A stretch of DNA of 64,000 bases from Clostridia bacterium (GCA_900770385.1 CAAGKK010000016.1:1-64000), one strand, 5' to 3'. Shown: positions 48,726 to 57,572, numbered from the stretch's first letter. Program-made: numbers and translations. The notes: a model not told the origin generated them from the letters alone.

Positions 48726-48846
48726 TTCAGCCTACATTTTGAGTACTTTCTTTCCAAATTAGACCCTCCAAGACAAGGGGGTAATCCGTATGCCTCAAAG
48801 GGCTGTCGGGCCCTAATTTTCCAAAAAAGTCTCAAAATAGTCTGAA
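48726..48846 (+). repeat. MITE-like inverted-repeat element, copy 4
   Basis: It has the same orientation as copies 1 and 2, with one extra G (AAGGGGGTAATCC instead of AAGGAGTAATCC). It is followed by the AT linker and hairpin in the same order as copies 1 and 2. Confidence 0.8.
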
Positions 48847-48901
48847 CTCTATAAATTATTAATTGTTAATTATTCATCATTCATTATTAATTAAATTATA
48901 T

Positions 48902-48928
48902 GTAGGGGCGGAACCCTGTGTCCGCCCG
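48902..48928. repeat. GC-rich hairpin repeat
   Basis: GGGGCGGA and TCCGCCC arms with loop ACCCTGTG. Confidence 0.75.
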
Positions 48929-48952
48929 AATATGAAAATCAAATACAAAATA

Positions 48953-49447
48953 TTATTCATCTATTTTAGAAGTGCAATGAGCACATTTGGTTGCTTTAAA
49001 GGGTATTTCAGATAAACAATAAGGACATAATTTTGTTTTTGGTTCTTCTTCAACAGTTTCTTTTTTGTTTTTAGAAGTTAATTTTTTAAATAACGAAACA
49101 TTTTGTTTGTCTGCAATTTTTGACCACTTTTCTAATTCTTTTTTCTTAGCTTCTTCAAATTTTTTATTTAATTTATTGATATACTTAATAACCAAGAATA
49201 AAGTAAATGCTACAATTAAAAAATTAACTAATGCAGATATAAAAGAACCATATTTAACAGATGAATTACCTATATGAAATACTAAATCTGAAAAATCCAT
49301 TTTTCCTGTAAAGCTATTAATTAGTGGCATAATAATATCATTTACTAAGGAATTTACAATACTTTGAAAAGCACTACCTATAATAACACCAATTGCTAAA
49401 TCAATAATATTTCCTTTTAGAGCAAACTCTTTAAATTCTTTTAACAT
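48953..49447 (-). CDS. mscL: Large-conductance mechanosensitive channel with C-terminal zinc ribbon
   Basis: This 164-residue protein has the MscL pore. It opens MLKEFKEFALKGNIIDLAIG, where the first helix carries the gating glycines and alanines. A periplasmic loop with SVKYGSFISALVNF and a second helix, FLIVAFTLFLVIKY, follow. After a charged cytoplasmic helix (about 92-145), it ends with CPYCLSEIPFKATKCAHC, a four-cysteine zinc ribbon not found in E. coli MscL. The start at 49447 follows TTGGAGG. MscL releases solutes on hypo-osmotic shock. The ribbon may aid assembly or sense metal or redox. Confidence 0.92.
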   Translation of the reverse strand: MLKEFKEFALKGNIIDLAIGVIIGSAFQSIVNSLVNDIIMPLINSFTGKMDFSDLVFHIGNSSVKYGSFISALVNFLIVAFTLFLVIKYINKLNKKFEEAKKKELEKWSKIADKQNVSLFKKLTSKNKKETVEEEPKTKLCPYCLSEIPFKATKCAHCTSKIDE

Positions 49448-49546
49448 AACTACCTCCAATATAAAAATTAATATTATATTATTCTAAATGTAGAAAAAAG
49501 TCAAATTTAGGTTAATTGAATATTTTAAAATACAAATTATCTAATA

Positions 49547-49575
49547 TAGACTTATTTTTTCTATGGTGGTATAAT
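49547..49575 (+). promoter_or_regulatory. Promoter of mfd
   Basis: TAGACT (49547-49552), 17-base spacer, TATAAT (49570-49575), 22 bases ahead of the start codon. The ribosome binding site is TAGGAG. Confidence 0.65.
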
Positions 49576-49597
49576 GTAAACTATAGGAGAATACTAA

Positions 49598-52500
49598 ATG
49601 AATGAAATAGCTAATATATTAACTCAAAATGAAAAATTTAAAGACATTGTAAAAGAGATAAAATTAAATACCACCCCAATATCTATATTGGGGTTAGTTG
49701 ATGTTGCAAAAATACAATTTGCTAGCGCTCTATTAGAGCAAACTAATAAAAAAATATGTATAATTACTTACAATGAGATACAAGCTAAAAATTTATTAAA
49801 GAATTTAAATTATTTTAATAAGAAGGTTGTATATTTTCCTAAAAAAGAAATAGTAACTTATGATTATGATGTAGAAAGCAAAGATTTAATATATGAAAGA
49901 ATGGATGCTTTAAATAAAATTTATACTAATGAGGCTCAAATTATAGTTACAACAATTGAAGCATGCATGCAAGAAATGATTGCAAAAAAAGATTTGTTTT
50001 CTAATATTATTAGTTTTGAATTTGATAAAAATTATAATTTTGAAGAAATAAAACAAAAGTTAGTTAACCTAGGTTATGAAAGAGTAGATTTAATAGAGGG
50101 AAAAGGTCAATTTAGTATAAGAGGAGATATTTTAGACATTGCCTTAACCGAAAATAAAGGTGTAAGAATAGAATTCTGGGGAGATGAAATAGATTCTATA
50201 AGATATTTTAATATATCTTCACAAAGATCAATAGAAGAAATAAAAAAAATAAATATATATCCAGCACATGAATATGTATTAAATAATTCAATAGATGAAG
50301 TATGCAAAAAAATAGAAGAAACAAAAGAAGATTTTCCATATTTAGAAGAGGCAATTAATAATGATATAGAACAAATAAAAAGTGGAAATTATATATCAAA
50401 AATAGATAAATATATTAAATGCTTTTATAACCAAAGAAATACAATACTAGATTACTTGTTAAAAGATACTATTACTTTTGTAGATGAGATTGGAAAAGTT
50501 AAAGCTAGAGTAAATAACATATTATTAGATAATAAGTCACTAATAACAGTATTATTAGAAAAGAAAAAATTTGTGCCTCAAATTATTGAAAATTTAAAAG
50601 ATTTCGAACATATTGATATAGATTTAAAAAATAGACAAATAGTGTATTTAGAAAATCAAGATTTACCATTAAATAGGCCAAATAGTTTTAGCTTTACATA
50701 TAAAGAATTGAATTTTTACAAAGCAAATACAGAAGCACTTATAGAAAAAATAGAAACAGGACTAAATGATAATAAAAAAATAATAGTTTTGGCAGGAAAT
50801 GAAGAAAGCTGTAATAAACTATGTAATTTGCTTTTAGAAAAAAATATTCCATATAAATTTGAAAAGAAATTAGAGAATGATATTTCAAATAAAGGAGTAT
50901 TGGTAACAACAGGAATATTATCTTCTGGTTTTGAGTGCTTTGATACTGGGTTAATTGTAATCACAGGAGAAGAACTTTTTTATAGTGAAAAAAAGAAAAG
51001 AAAAAAGGCAGTTTCAGCATTCAAACAAGGAGAAAAAGTTGTATTTGCAGATTTAAAACCTGGTGATTATGTTGTGCATAAAACTCATGGAATTGGACAG
51101 TTTATAGGAGTAAATACCATAAAAACACTTGATATAACAAAAGATTATATAAAGATCAAGTATAAGGGAGAAGACTATTTATATGTTCCAACAAATGATT
51201 TAGATAATATAAGAAAATATATTGGTGGAGGAGAAGCAGAACCAAGGTTAAATAAATTAGGCAGCAAAGAGTGGGAAAAAACAAAAGCTAAAGTTAAAAA
51301 TAATCTAAGAGAAGTTGCTCAAAATTTAATAGAGTTATATGCTAAAAGAAAAAAAGCAAAAGGTTTTACATTTACCAAAGATACTCCATGGCAAACACAA
51401 TTTGAAAATGATTTTCCATATACAGAAACAGATGACCAATTAAGATGTATTAGTGAAGTAAAAAAAGATATGGAAAAACCTCTTCCAATGGATAGACTTT
51501 TATGTGGAGATGTTGGATATGGAAAAACAGAAGTAGCAATGCGTGCAGCTTTTAAAGCTGTTATGGATCAAAAACAAGTAGCGTACCTAGTGCCAACTAC
51601 TGTTTTAGCAAACCAACAGTATGAAGCATTTAAAGAGAGAATGCAAGAGTTCCCAATAAGAATAGAATTATTAAATAGATTTAGAACACTAAAAGAACAA
51701 AAAGAAGTAATAAGAAAGCTAAAATTAGGAGAAATAGATATTGTTATAGGAACTCATAGAATACTTAGCAAAGATATAGAGTTTAAAGATTTAGGATTAT
51801 TAATAATTGATGAAGAGCATAGATTTGGTGTAAAAGATAAAGAGAAAATAAAAGAATTAAAAGAAACTATAGATGTTTTAACAATGACTGCAACTCCAAT
51901 TCCAAGAACTTTGCATATGTCGATTGTAGGAATTAGAGATATGTCTGTTATTTACGAACCACCTCAAAATAGAAAACCTGTTCAAACATATGTGTTAGAG
52001 TATGATAAAGAAGTAATAACAGAGGCAATAACAAAAGAATTAGAAAGAGATGGGCAAGTATTTTATTTATTTAATAATGTAGAAGGTATAATTAGAAAAG
52101 CAGATGAAGTACAGGACTTGGTTCCAGAAGCAAAGGTTGGATTTGCACATGGAAAAATGACAGGAAAAGAACTAGAAGATATAATGCAGGAATTCGTTGA
52201 GGGAAAAATTAATGTGTTAGTTTGTACAACAATTCTTGAATCAGGTATTGATATACCTAATGCAAATACTATTATTGTAGAAAATGCAGATAGACTTGGT
52301 TTAGCACAGCTATATCAAATAAGAGGAAGAGTTGGTAGAAGTAATAGTCAAGCATATGCTTATATTACATATAAAAAAGAAAAAATGTTATCAGAAATAG
52401 CGGATAAAAGATTAAAAGCAATTAAAGAATTTACAGAGTTTGGCTCAGGATTTAAAATTGCAATGAGAGACTTAGAAATAAGAGGGGCTGGTAGTTTATT

Positions 52501-53041
52501 AGGAGAAATACAGCATGGACATATGGATCAAGTTGGATATGATACATATTGCAAGTTGTTAGACGAGGTTGTAAAAGACATGCAAGGAGTAGAATACCAA
52601 GAAGAAAAAGATGTTCAAATAGACTTAAATGTATCAAGTTATATTCCAGATGAATACATAGAAAATACTGCACAAAAAATAGAAGTATATCAAAACATTG
52701 CATTATCTAAAAATGAGGAAGATATACAAGATGTCATAGATGAAATAACAGATAGATATGGAAATATTCCAAAGGAATTAGAAAATTTATTAGATATTGC
52801 AAGAATAAAAAATCTATGTAAAGAAAAGAATATAATTAAGATTACTCAAAAGCAAAATAATATTGTATTTTTCTTTAATATAAATGATTTTGATACTGCA
52901 ATAATAGATGTGTTAGTAAAAGAATATAAAGATGATATAAGATTTTCACCAGGAGCAGAGCCATATATTACATTGAAGAATAAAGAAGAAAATGCAAAAG
53001 TAATTTTAAAGAAAGCAAAAGAATTTTTAATAAAAATATAA
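49598..53041 (+). CDS. mfd: Transcription-repair coupling factor
   Basis: This 1147-residue Mfd removes stalled RNA polymerase and recruits UvrA. The N-terminal UvrB-like domains (about 30-330) lead to the RNA-polymerase-interaction domain (about 480-560, with KPGDYVVHKTHGIGQFIG). The helicase motifs are LCGDVGYGKTEVA (Walker A), DEEHRFGVKDKEK (DExH box) and TMTATPIPRTLHMS. QIRGRVGRS and a C-terminal TRCF domain complete it. Full length for the family. Confidence 0.96.
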   Translation: MNEIANILTQNEKFKDIVKEIKLNTTPISILGLVDVAKIQFASALLEQTNKKICIITYNEIQAKNLLKNLNYFNKKVVYFPKKEIVTYDYDVESKDLIYERMDALNKIYTNEAQIIVTTIEACMQEMIAKKDLFSNIISFEFDKNYNFEEIKQKLVNLGYERVDLIEGKGQFSIRGDILDIALTENKGVRIEFWGDEIDSIRYFNISSQRSIEEIKKINIYPAHEYVLNNSIDEVCKKIEETKEDFPYLEEAINNDIEQIKSGNYISKIDKYIKCFYNQRNTILDYLLKDTITFVDEIGKVKARVNNILLDNKSLITVLLEKKKFVPQIIENLKDFEHIDIDLKNRQIVYLENQDLPLNRPNSFSFTYKELNFYKANTEALIEKIETGLNDNKKIIVLAGNEESCNKLCNLLLEKNIPYKFEKKLENDISNKGVLVTTGILSSGFECFDTGLIVITGEELFYSEKKKRKKAVSAFKQGEKVVFADLKPGDYVVHKTHGIGQFIGVNTIKTLDITKDYIKIKYKGEDYLYVPTNDLDNIRKYIGGGEAEPRLNKLGSKEWEKTKAKVKNNLREVAQNLIELYAKRKKAKGFTFTKDTPWQTQFENDFPYTETDDQLRCISEVKKDMEKPLPMDRLLCGDVGYGKTEVAMRAAFKAVMDQKQVAYLVPTTVLANQQYEAFKERMQEFPIRIELLNRFRTLKEQKEVIRKLKLGEIDIVIGTHRILSKDIEFKDLGLLIIDEEHRFGVKDKEKIKELKETIDVLTMTATPIPRTLHMSIVGIRDMSVIYEPPQNRKPVQTYVLEYDKEVITEAITKELERDGQVFYLFNNVEGIIRKADEVQDLVPEAKVGFAHGKMTGKELEDIMQEFVEGKINVLVCTTILESGIDIPNANTIIVENADRLGLAQLYQIRGRVGRSNSQAYAYITYKKEKMLSEIADKRLKAIKEFTEFGSGFKIAMRDLEIRGAGSLLGEIQHGHMDQVGYDTYCKLLDEVVKDMQGVEYQEEKDVQIDLNVSSYIPDEYIENTAQKIEVYQNIALSKNEEDIQDVIDEITDRYGNIPKELENLLDIARIKNLCKEKNIIKITQKQNNIVFFFNINDFDTAIIDVLVKEYKDDIRFSPGAEPYITLKNKEENAKVILKKAKEFLIKI

Positions 53042-53045
53042 TTTA

Positions 53046-53153
53046 TAAGCATTTGGAATTTAATATTTAGAATTTTGTAATATAAAAAAGATTTTAGAAC
53101 TAATTTTAATATAGCCAAACACCAATTTCTAAACACCAAATACCAGTATAAGG
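53046..53153. repeat. Imperfect inverted repeat of the TATTTGG/CCAAATA type
   Basis: GCATTTGGAATTTAATATTTAG on the left is complementary in part to CCAATTTCTAAACACCAAATACC on the right (segments within 53048-53069 and 53123-53150). It is related to the 35560-35656 repeat and fills the gap between mfd and the SpoU gene. Confidence 0.5.
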
Positions 53154-53164
53154 AGAGAATTTAA

Positions 53165-53959
53165 ATGCAAATAATTACAAGTAAAGATAATGAAATTATT
53201 AAAAATATAAGAAAACTAAAAGAAAAGAAATATAGAGACATAAATAATGAATATTTAATAGAAGGAATTAAATTATTAAAAGAAGCAATAGAGGAAAAAG
53301 TTAAAATAAAAGTAATTGTAATTTGTGAGGAATGTACTAAAGAAGGAATGATAGATAACAAACTTTTATATGAAATTGCAAAATATAACTGCATATATGT
53401 AAATGAAAAAGTTTTTGCTTTGTTAACAGATGTACAAAATCCACAAGGTGTGCTAGCAGTAATTGAAAAGAAAAATAAAGAAGAAGATATAAATTATAAG
53501 GAAGATATTATTGTTGCTTTAGATGGAATACAAGATCCAGGTAATTTAGGAACAATATTAAGAACAATAGATAGTGTAGGTATTTCACAGGTTATAGTTT
53601 CAAAAGAGACAGCAGATAGTTATAATCCTAAAGTTGTTCGTTCTACAATGGGAGCAATATTTAGGGTAAATGTGATAGAAAGTGAAGATTTATTAAAAAC
53701 ACTAAAAAATCTTAAAAAGCATAAATACCAAATAATGGCTACTTCACTGGATACAGATAATAACATATATGATGTTGATTATAATAAAAAGGTAATTGTA
53801 ATAGGAAATGAAGCAAACGGTGTATCAAAAGAAATATTAGAATATGCAGATGAAAAGATTAAGATTCCTATGCTAGGAAAAACAGAAAGCTTAAATGCAT
53901 CTGTTGCAACTTCAATAATTTTATATGAATATGTAAGAAGAAAATTAAATAATATATAG
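53165..53959 (+). CDS. SpoU family RNA 2'-O-methyltransferase
   Basis: This 264-residue SPOUT enzyme is RlmB/TsnR-like. It has an N-terminal substrate-binding domain (about 1-95), then LDGIQDPGNLGTILRTID, the middle VVRSTMGAIFRV, and the knot motifs VIGNEANGVSKE and ESLNASVATSIIL. It would methylate a ribose in 23S rRNA or tRNA; the target nucleotide cannot be read from sequence. AAGGAGAG is the ribosome binding site. Confidence 0.9.
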   Translation: MQIITSKDNEIIKNIRKLKEKKYRDINNEYLIEGIKLLKEAIEEKVKIKVIVICEECTKEGMIDNKLLYEIAKYNCIYVNEKVFALLTDVQNPQGVLAVIEKKNKEEDINYKEDIIVALDGIQDPGNLGTILRTIDSVGISQVIVSKETADSYNPKVVRSTMGAIFRVNVIESEDLLKTLKNLKKHKYQIMATSLDTDNNIYDVDYNKKVIVIGNEANGVSKEILEYADEKIKIPMLGKTESLNASVATSIILYEYVRRKLNNI

Positions 53960-53961
53960 AA

Positions 53962-53977
53962 CAAATCGGCCGATTTG
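53962..53977. other. Perfect 16-bp palindrome
   Basis: CAAATCGGCCGATTTG is its own reverse complement and lies just past the SpoU stop codon. It could be a dimeric protein site, or the base of a hairpin that helps terminate. It is not part of the other repeat families. Confidence 0.6.
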
Positions 53978-53997
53978 AATTTTAAAATGCAAAGAGA

Positions 53998-54034
53998 AAA
54001 TCCCAACTAAGATTATAATTCTTGGTTGGGATTT
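53998..54034. terminator. Bidirectional terminator between convergent genes
   Basis: AAATCCCAACTAAG (53998-54011) pairs with CTTGGTTGGGATTT (54021-54034), with a wobble. Confidence 0.75.
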
Positions 54035-54564
54035 GTTAATAAATCTATTATTTTTGGATATATATTAATTGCATTTTCTTTCCAATTATCTGAGATAAAT
54101 TTTGCTTGTTCACGAGAAGCGGCAAATGTAGAAACTTCAAAAATATTTTTATTATTTTCAACTACTTTACATTTAACTGTGAATTCTTTTTCACTATGTG
54201 GAACAAATTCAGAAACAATAGAAATTTCTTCTTCTATAGATTCTAATTCACCTTTAATAGTTTGATCTATTTTTAGCTTTATAATACCGGGAACTAGTTC
54301 TTTTGTTAATCCTAAGGCATTTTTTCCAGCGGAGGTAATTCTGTACAAATTGTCAGTTGCATTTTCTGGAGTATATATTTCTATATATTTATTTTCTAAT
54401 AAATCTAATAAGAATTGTTGAAAATAAAAATAATTCATATCTGTAATAGATAAAACAAGTTGCAATAATTCAGCATTATTTACTGGTTTATTTACTGTAT
54501 TTAGAATATATAAAATTAGTACTTTATTCTGAGCTAAAGTTTCATTATCAGATGTTAGCTTCAT
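54013..54564 (-). CDS. DUF4364 family protein
   Basis: This 183-residue protein has a winged-helix-like N-terminal half (about 10-85, opening NKVLILYILNTVNKPVNNAE) and a C-terminal beta-rich half, with AASREQAKFISDNW near residue 150. This matches DUF4364, a Firmicute family of presumed transcription regulators with no known targets. It lies 22 bases after engB in a minus-strand run with serS. Confidence 0.75.
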   Translation of the reverse strand: MKLTSDNETLAQNKVLILYILNTVNKPVNNAELLQLVLSITDMNYFYFQQFLLDLLENKYIEIYTPENATDNLYRITSAGKNALGLTKELVPGIIKLKIDQTIKGELESIEEEISIVSEFVPHSEKEFTVKCKVVENNKNIFEVSTFAASREQAKFISDNWKENAINIYPKIIDLLTNPNQEL

Positions 54565-54586
54565 TGCTTATCTCCATTCTTTCATT

Positions 54587-55183
54587 TTAGTTATTATTAA
54601 ATGATATATATTTTTCAATTTCGTTCCATACAGCTTCACTGTATATTTTTTTTGAAGAAGAAAAAGGAAGAATAACATCATTGTCGTTTGCTTCTAAACT
54701 ATTTCTTAAATCATTTACATATGAATTAACCTTTGTAGGAGCAATTTTATCAGCTTTATTTGCTAAAACAATGTAATTATGCCCAATACTTCTAATGTAA
54801 TTAAACATTAATATATCATTATCAGAAGGCTTATGCCTAATATCTATTAAAAGAATAATTAGGTTTATATTTTTTCTTGTGAAAAGGTATTCTTCAATAA
54901 ATTCAGAAACCTTTTCTTGTTCCTGCTTAGACATTTTACTATATCCATAACCAGGTAAATCTACAAAATAAAATTTGGAATCTATATCATAGAAATTAAT
55001 TTGTCTTGTTTTTCCTGGTTGACTACTTGTTCTTGCTAAAGATTTTCTATTTACTAATGTATTTATAAATGATGATTTACCTACATTAGATTTTCCAGCT
55101 AAAACAATTTCAGGCAAATTGCTTTTTGGATATTGTTTTGGACCAACAGCAGAAATTTCAAATTTTGGATTTTTTACAATCAT
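54587..55183 (-). CDS. engB: Ribosome biogenesis GTPase EngB (YsxC)
   Basis: This ~198-residue GTPase acts in late 50S assembly. G1 GKSNVGKSSF, G2 TRQINFYD, G3 VDLPGYGYSK and G4 NKADK are all present. The start is placed at 55183, where GGAG lies 6 bases upstream; an in-frame ATG 12 bases earlier has no ribosome binding site. It follows serS by 26 bases. Confidence 0.93.
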   Translation of the reverse strand: MIVKNPKFEISAVGPKQYPKSNLPEIVLAGKSNVGKSSFINTLVNRKSLARTSSQPGKTRQINFYDIDSKFYFVDLPGYGYSKMSKQEQEKVSEFIEEYLFTRKNINLIILLIDIRHKPSDNDILMFNYIRSIGHNYIVLANKADKIAPTKVNSYVNDLRNSLEANDNDVILPFSSSKKIYSEAVWNEIEKYISFNNN

Positions 55184-55209
55184 ATTTTTCTCCATTTCAT
55201 TGTTTGTGT

Positions 55210-56502
55210 TTAGTGTTTTTTATTTGGTATTAATTTTTCTACTCCACCCATATATGGTCTTAAAACTTCTGGAATGTTTATACTTCCGTCTTGATTATAG
55301 TTATTTTCTAATAAAGCAATAAGCATACGAGGAGGAGCAACTACTGTATTATTTAATGTGTGTGCTAAATAATTTCCTTTTTCACCTTTTATACGAATGC
55401 TTAATCTTCTACTTTGGGCATCTGTTAAATTTGAACAACTTCCTACTTCAAAGTATTTTTGTTGTCTTGGACTCCAAGCTTCTACATCAACACTTTTTGC
55501 TTTTAAATCTGCCAAATCCCCACTGCAACATTCTAGTGTACGAACAGGAATATCCATACTTCTAAATAATTCAACTGTATATGACCATAGTTTGTTATAC
55601 CAATTGTAACTATCTTCTGGTTCACATACAACTATCATTTCTTGTTTTTCAAATTGATGAATTCTGTATACACCGCGTTCTTCAATTCCATGAGCGCCTT
55701 TTTCTTTTCTAAAGCATGGAGAATAAGAAGTCATTGTATAAGGCATGTTTTCTTTAGCTAATATTTGACCTTTAAATTTTCCTATCATAGAATGCTCACT
55801 AGTACCAATTAAATATAAGTTTTCACCTTCTATTTTGTACATCATTGCATCCATTTCTTCAAAACTCATAACTCCATCTACAACTTCAGAGCGTATCATA
55901 TATGGCGGAATACAATATGTAAAACCTTTATTTATCATAAAATCCCTTGCATAAGATAATACAGCAGAATGAAGTCTTGCCATATCACCCATTAGATAAT
56001 AAAAACCATTCCCTGCTACACGACGAGCAGAGTCTAAATCTAAGCCACAAAAACTTTCCATTATATCTGCATGATAAGGTATTTCATAATCTGGAACAAT
56101 AGGTTCTCCAAATTTTTCTATTTCTACATTTTGAGAATCATCTTTTCCAACAGGAACAGAATCATGAATTATGTTTGGAATTTTCATCATTCTTGATTTT
56201 ATTTCTTCAGAATATTGTTCTTCTAATTTTTCGTTTTCTAGTAATTCATTATTAATTTCTTGAACTTTATATTTAATATTTTCTGCTTCTTCTTTCTTTC
56301 CTTCTTTCATTAAGATACCAATTTGATTACTTAATGTTTTTCTTTCATTTCTAAGTTCATCACCATGCATCATTGTTTGTCTATTTTTTATATCTAAATC
56401 GATTACTTCATCAACTAAAGGTAATTTATAATCTTGAAATTTTTTCTTTATATTTTCTTTAACTTTGTCTGGATTTTCTCTTAAAAATTTTATATCAATC
56501 AT
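55210..56502 (-). CDS. serS: Seryl-tRNA synthetase
   Basis: This 430-residue class II synthetase has the N-terminal tRNA-binding coiled coil (about 30-100), then motif 2 (SPCFRKEKGAHGIEERGVYRIHQF) in two halves and motif 3 (HTLNNTVVAPPRMLIALLEN). AAAGGAG lies upstream. It was checked for a T-box leader; the gene ahead (DUF1653) reads straight into it, and no T-box is visible. Confidence 0.95.
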   Translation of the reverse strand: MIDIKFLRENPDKVKENIKKKFQDYKLPLVDEVIDLDIKNRQTMMHGDELRNERKTLSNQIGILMKEGKKEEAENIKYKVQEINNELLENEKLEEQYSEEIKSRMMKIPNIIHDSVPVGKDDSQNVEIEKFGEPIVPDYEIPYHADIMESFCGLDLDSARRVAGNGFYYLMGDMARLHSAVLSYARDFMINKGFTYCIPPYMIRSEVVDGVMSFEEMDAMMYKIEGENLYLIGTSEHSMIGKFKGQILAKENMPYTMTSYSPCFRKEKGAHGIEERGVYRIHQFEKQEMIVVCEPEDSYNWYNKLWSYTVELFRSMDIPVRTLECCSGDLADLKAKSVDVEAWSPRQQKYFEVGSCSNLTDAQSRRLSIRIKGEKGNYLAHTLNNTVVAPPRMLIALLENNYNQDGSINIPEVLRPYMGGVEKLIPNKKH

Positions 56503-56514
56503 TATATGCTCCTT

Positions 56515-56775
56515 TTATTTTAAAAAATTGTTAGTTAAGTTTTCTACTAACTCAAATCTGTGCTTTTGTCCTGTAATATTATCAGGTCTTTTAGGTATTT
56601 CTTCTAAAAACATTTTTTCAGGACGAACCTATATATTTTTTGAATCATCTCTTTTATATAAAGGTTTATATACAACCATTCTTTCTTGATTTTCCGAATC
56701 ATAAGCAATATTTTCTACAAAATAATAATTTCCTTTAAAATGTCTATAAACTTTTCCAATTTCTACAGTATTCAT
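56515..56775 (-). pseudogene. DUF1653 gene interrupted by a nonsense codon
   Basis: Reading leftward from ATG 56775 behind AGGAGG, codons give NTVEIGKVYRHFKGNYYFVE, then VVYKPLYKRDDSKNI, then TAG (codon 49, 56631-56629), then VRPEKMFLEEIPKRPDNITG to a stop at 56515. DUF1653 proteins read WVRP at this point, so TAG replaces a conserved Trp codon (TGG) by one base. Each side of the stop is unmistakably DUF1653. Several neighbours end in TAG, so recoding is unlikely; mutation or a base-call error is likelier. It lies just before serS. Confidence 0.8.
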
Positions 56776-56926
56776 ACAAACCTCCTATAGCAATATTATG
56801 TATTGTATTTTATCATTTTTGCATAAAAAAAGCAATAGGAGACCCAAATACAAAAGTTTTATTTGAATAAATAATGCAAGAATAGCATATAATAATACAA
56901 ATTTACAATTAAGGAGAAATTTGTAT

Positions 56927-57211
56927 ATGCAAGAAGAATTTGTAAGAGAAATTAAAATAAAAGAAAAAAGTAAAGAAGAGCTAAATGTTATATTAGTACA
57001 AAGCATTATAAAAACAAATAATGAATTAATTAATGCAAGAAAAAATTATGAATTTGCAGAAGGAGAGTTAATAGATTATTATTTATATCAAATAAAAGCA
57101 AATCAAGCAAAGCTAAATTATCTAATAAAGAAATCAAAAGCAAATGGTATAACTATAGATAGAATAAAACAAATTGAACTAAAGAATATAAATTATAATG
57201 ATGCAATATAA
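56927..57211 (+). CDS. YaaL-like protein (DUF2508)
   Basis: This ~94-residue helical protein has the DUF2508 pattern: INARKNYEFAEGELIDYYLY, then QIKANQAKLNYLIKKSK. The start is ATG 56927 with AAGGAG ten bases upstream. YaaL lies next to bofA in Bacillus too, which supports the call. Function unknown. Confidence 0.8.
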   Translation: MQEEFVREIKIKEKSKEELNVILVQSIIKTNNELINARKNYEFAEGELIDYYLYQIKANQAKLNYLIKKSKANGITIDRIKQIELKNINYNDAI

Positions 57212-57261
57212 ATTATGAATAAAATAAAAAGACAAGTCATAATATTTATAAAGAATAAGGA

Positions 57262-57534
57262 ATGGTGATTGACTTGGATTTTAATAGTATAATTGCTTTT
57301 GTTGCATGTATTTTTTTTATATTTATTGTTAGTAAAATTTTTATTGTTCCTATTAAGATTATATTAAAACTAATTTTAAATTCTATATTGGGAGGAGTTA
57401 CTATATTTTTAATTAATGCAATAGGTGGCTTGTTTGGTTTTCATATTGGTATAAATATAATAACATCTATTTTTGTAGGATTATTAGGAATGCCAGGAGT
57501 AATAGCTATAATATTAATAAAATTATTATTTTAA
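57262..57534 (+). CDS. bofA: Pro-sigma-K processing inhibitor BofA
   Basis: This ~90-residue membrane protein has two to three hydrophobic segments. It includes LILNSILGGVTIFLINAIGG and the C-terminal GLLGMPGVIAIILIKLLF, typical of BofA. In Bacillus, BofA holds the SpoIVFB protease inactive in the forespore membrane until sigma-K is needed. The exact start is uncertain (ATG 57262, GTG 57265 or TTG 57274), because AAGGA (57257-57261) is unusually close to the first two. Confidence 0.85.
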   Translation: MVIDLDFNSIIAFVACIFFIFIVSKIFIVPIKIILKLILNSILGGVTIFLINAIGGLFGFHIGINIITSIFVGLLGMPGVIAIILIKLLF

Positions 57535-57543
57535 AGAATATTG

Positions 57544-57572
57544 TTGAAAAATATCTAAAAATATAATATAAT
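57544..57572 (+). promoter_or_regulatory. Promoter of the PhoH-like gene
   Basis: TTGAAA (57544-57549), 17-base spacer, TATAAT (57567-57572). The leader to 57654 is about 75 bases. Confidence 0.7.

Larger units (their letters stand above)
48623..48952. other. Intergenic stretch with composite repeat module
   Basis: It starts with CCAAACATCAAAACACAAAAT (a TATTTGG-type relic, about 48638-48658), then an AT-rich linker, a full inverted-repeat element (48726-48846), a second AT linker and a GC hairpin (48902-48928). No ORF was seen. Confidence 0.75.

Noticed and set aside
56629..56631. TAG as a recoded sense codon
   Set aside because: Several genes in the window, including virB4 and the pilins, end in TAG at family-appropriate ends, so TAG is a normal stop here.
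56465..56689. Plus-strand ORF of 74 residues upstream of serS
   Set aside because: It is the shadow of the serS 5' end and the interrupted DUF1653 gene on the other strand; the DUF1653 reading has family motifs and a ribosome binding site.
56503..56930. T-box riboswitch ahead of serS
   Set aside because: No T-box sequence or terminator/antiterminator pair is visible; the DUF1653 gene reads directly into serS.
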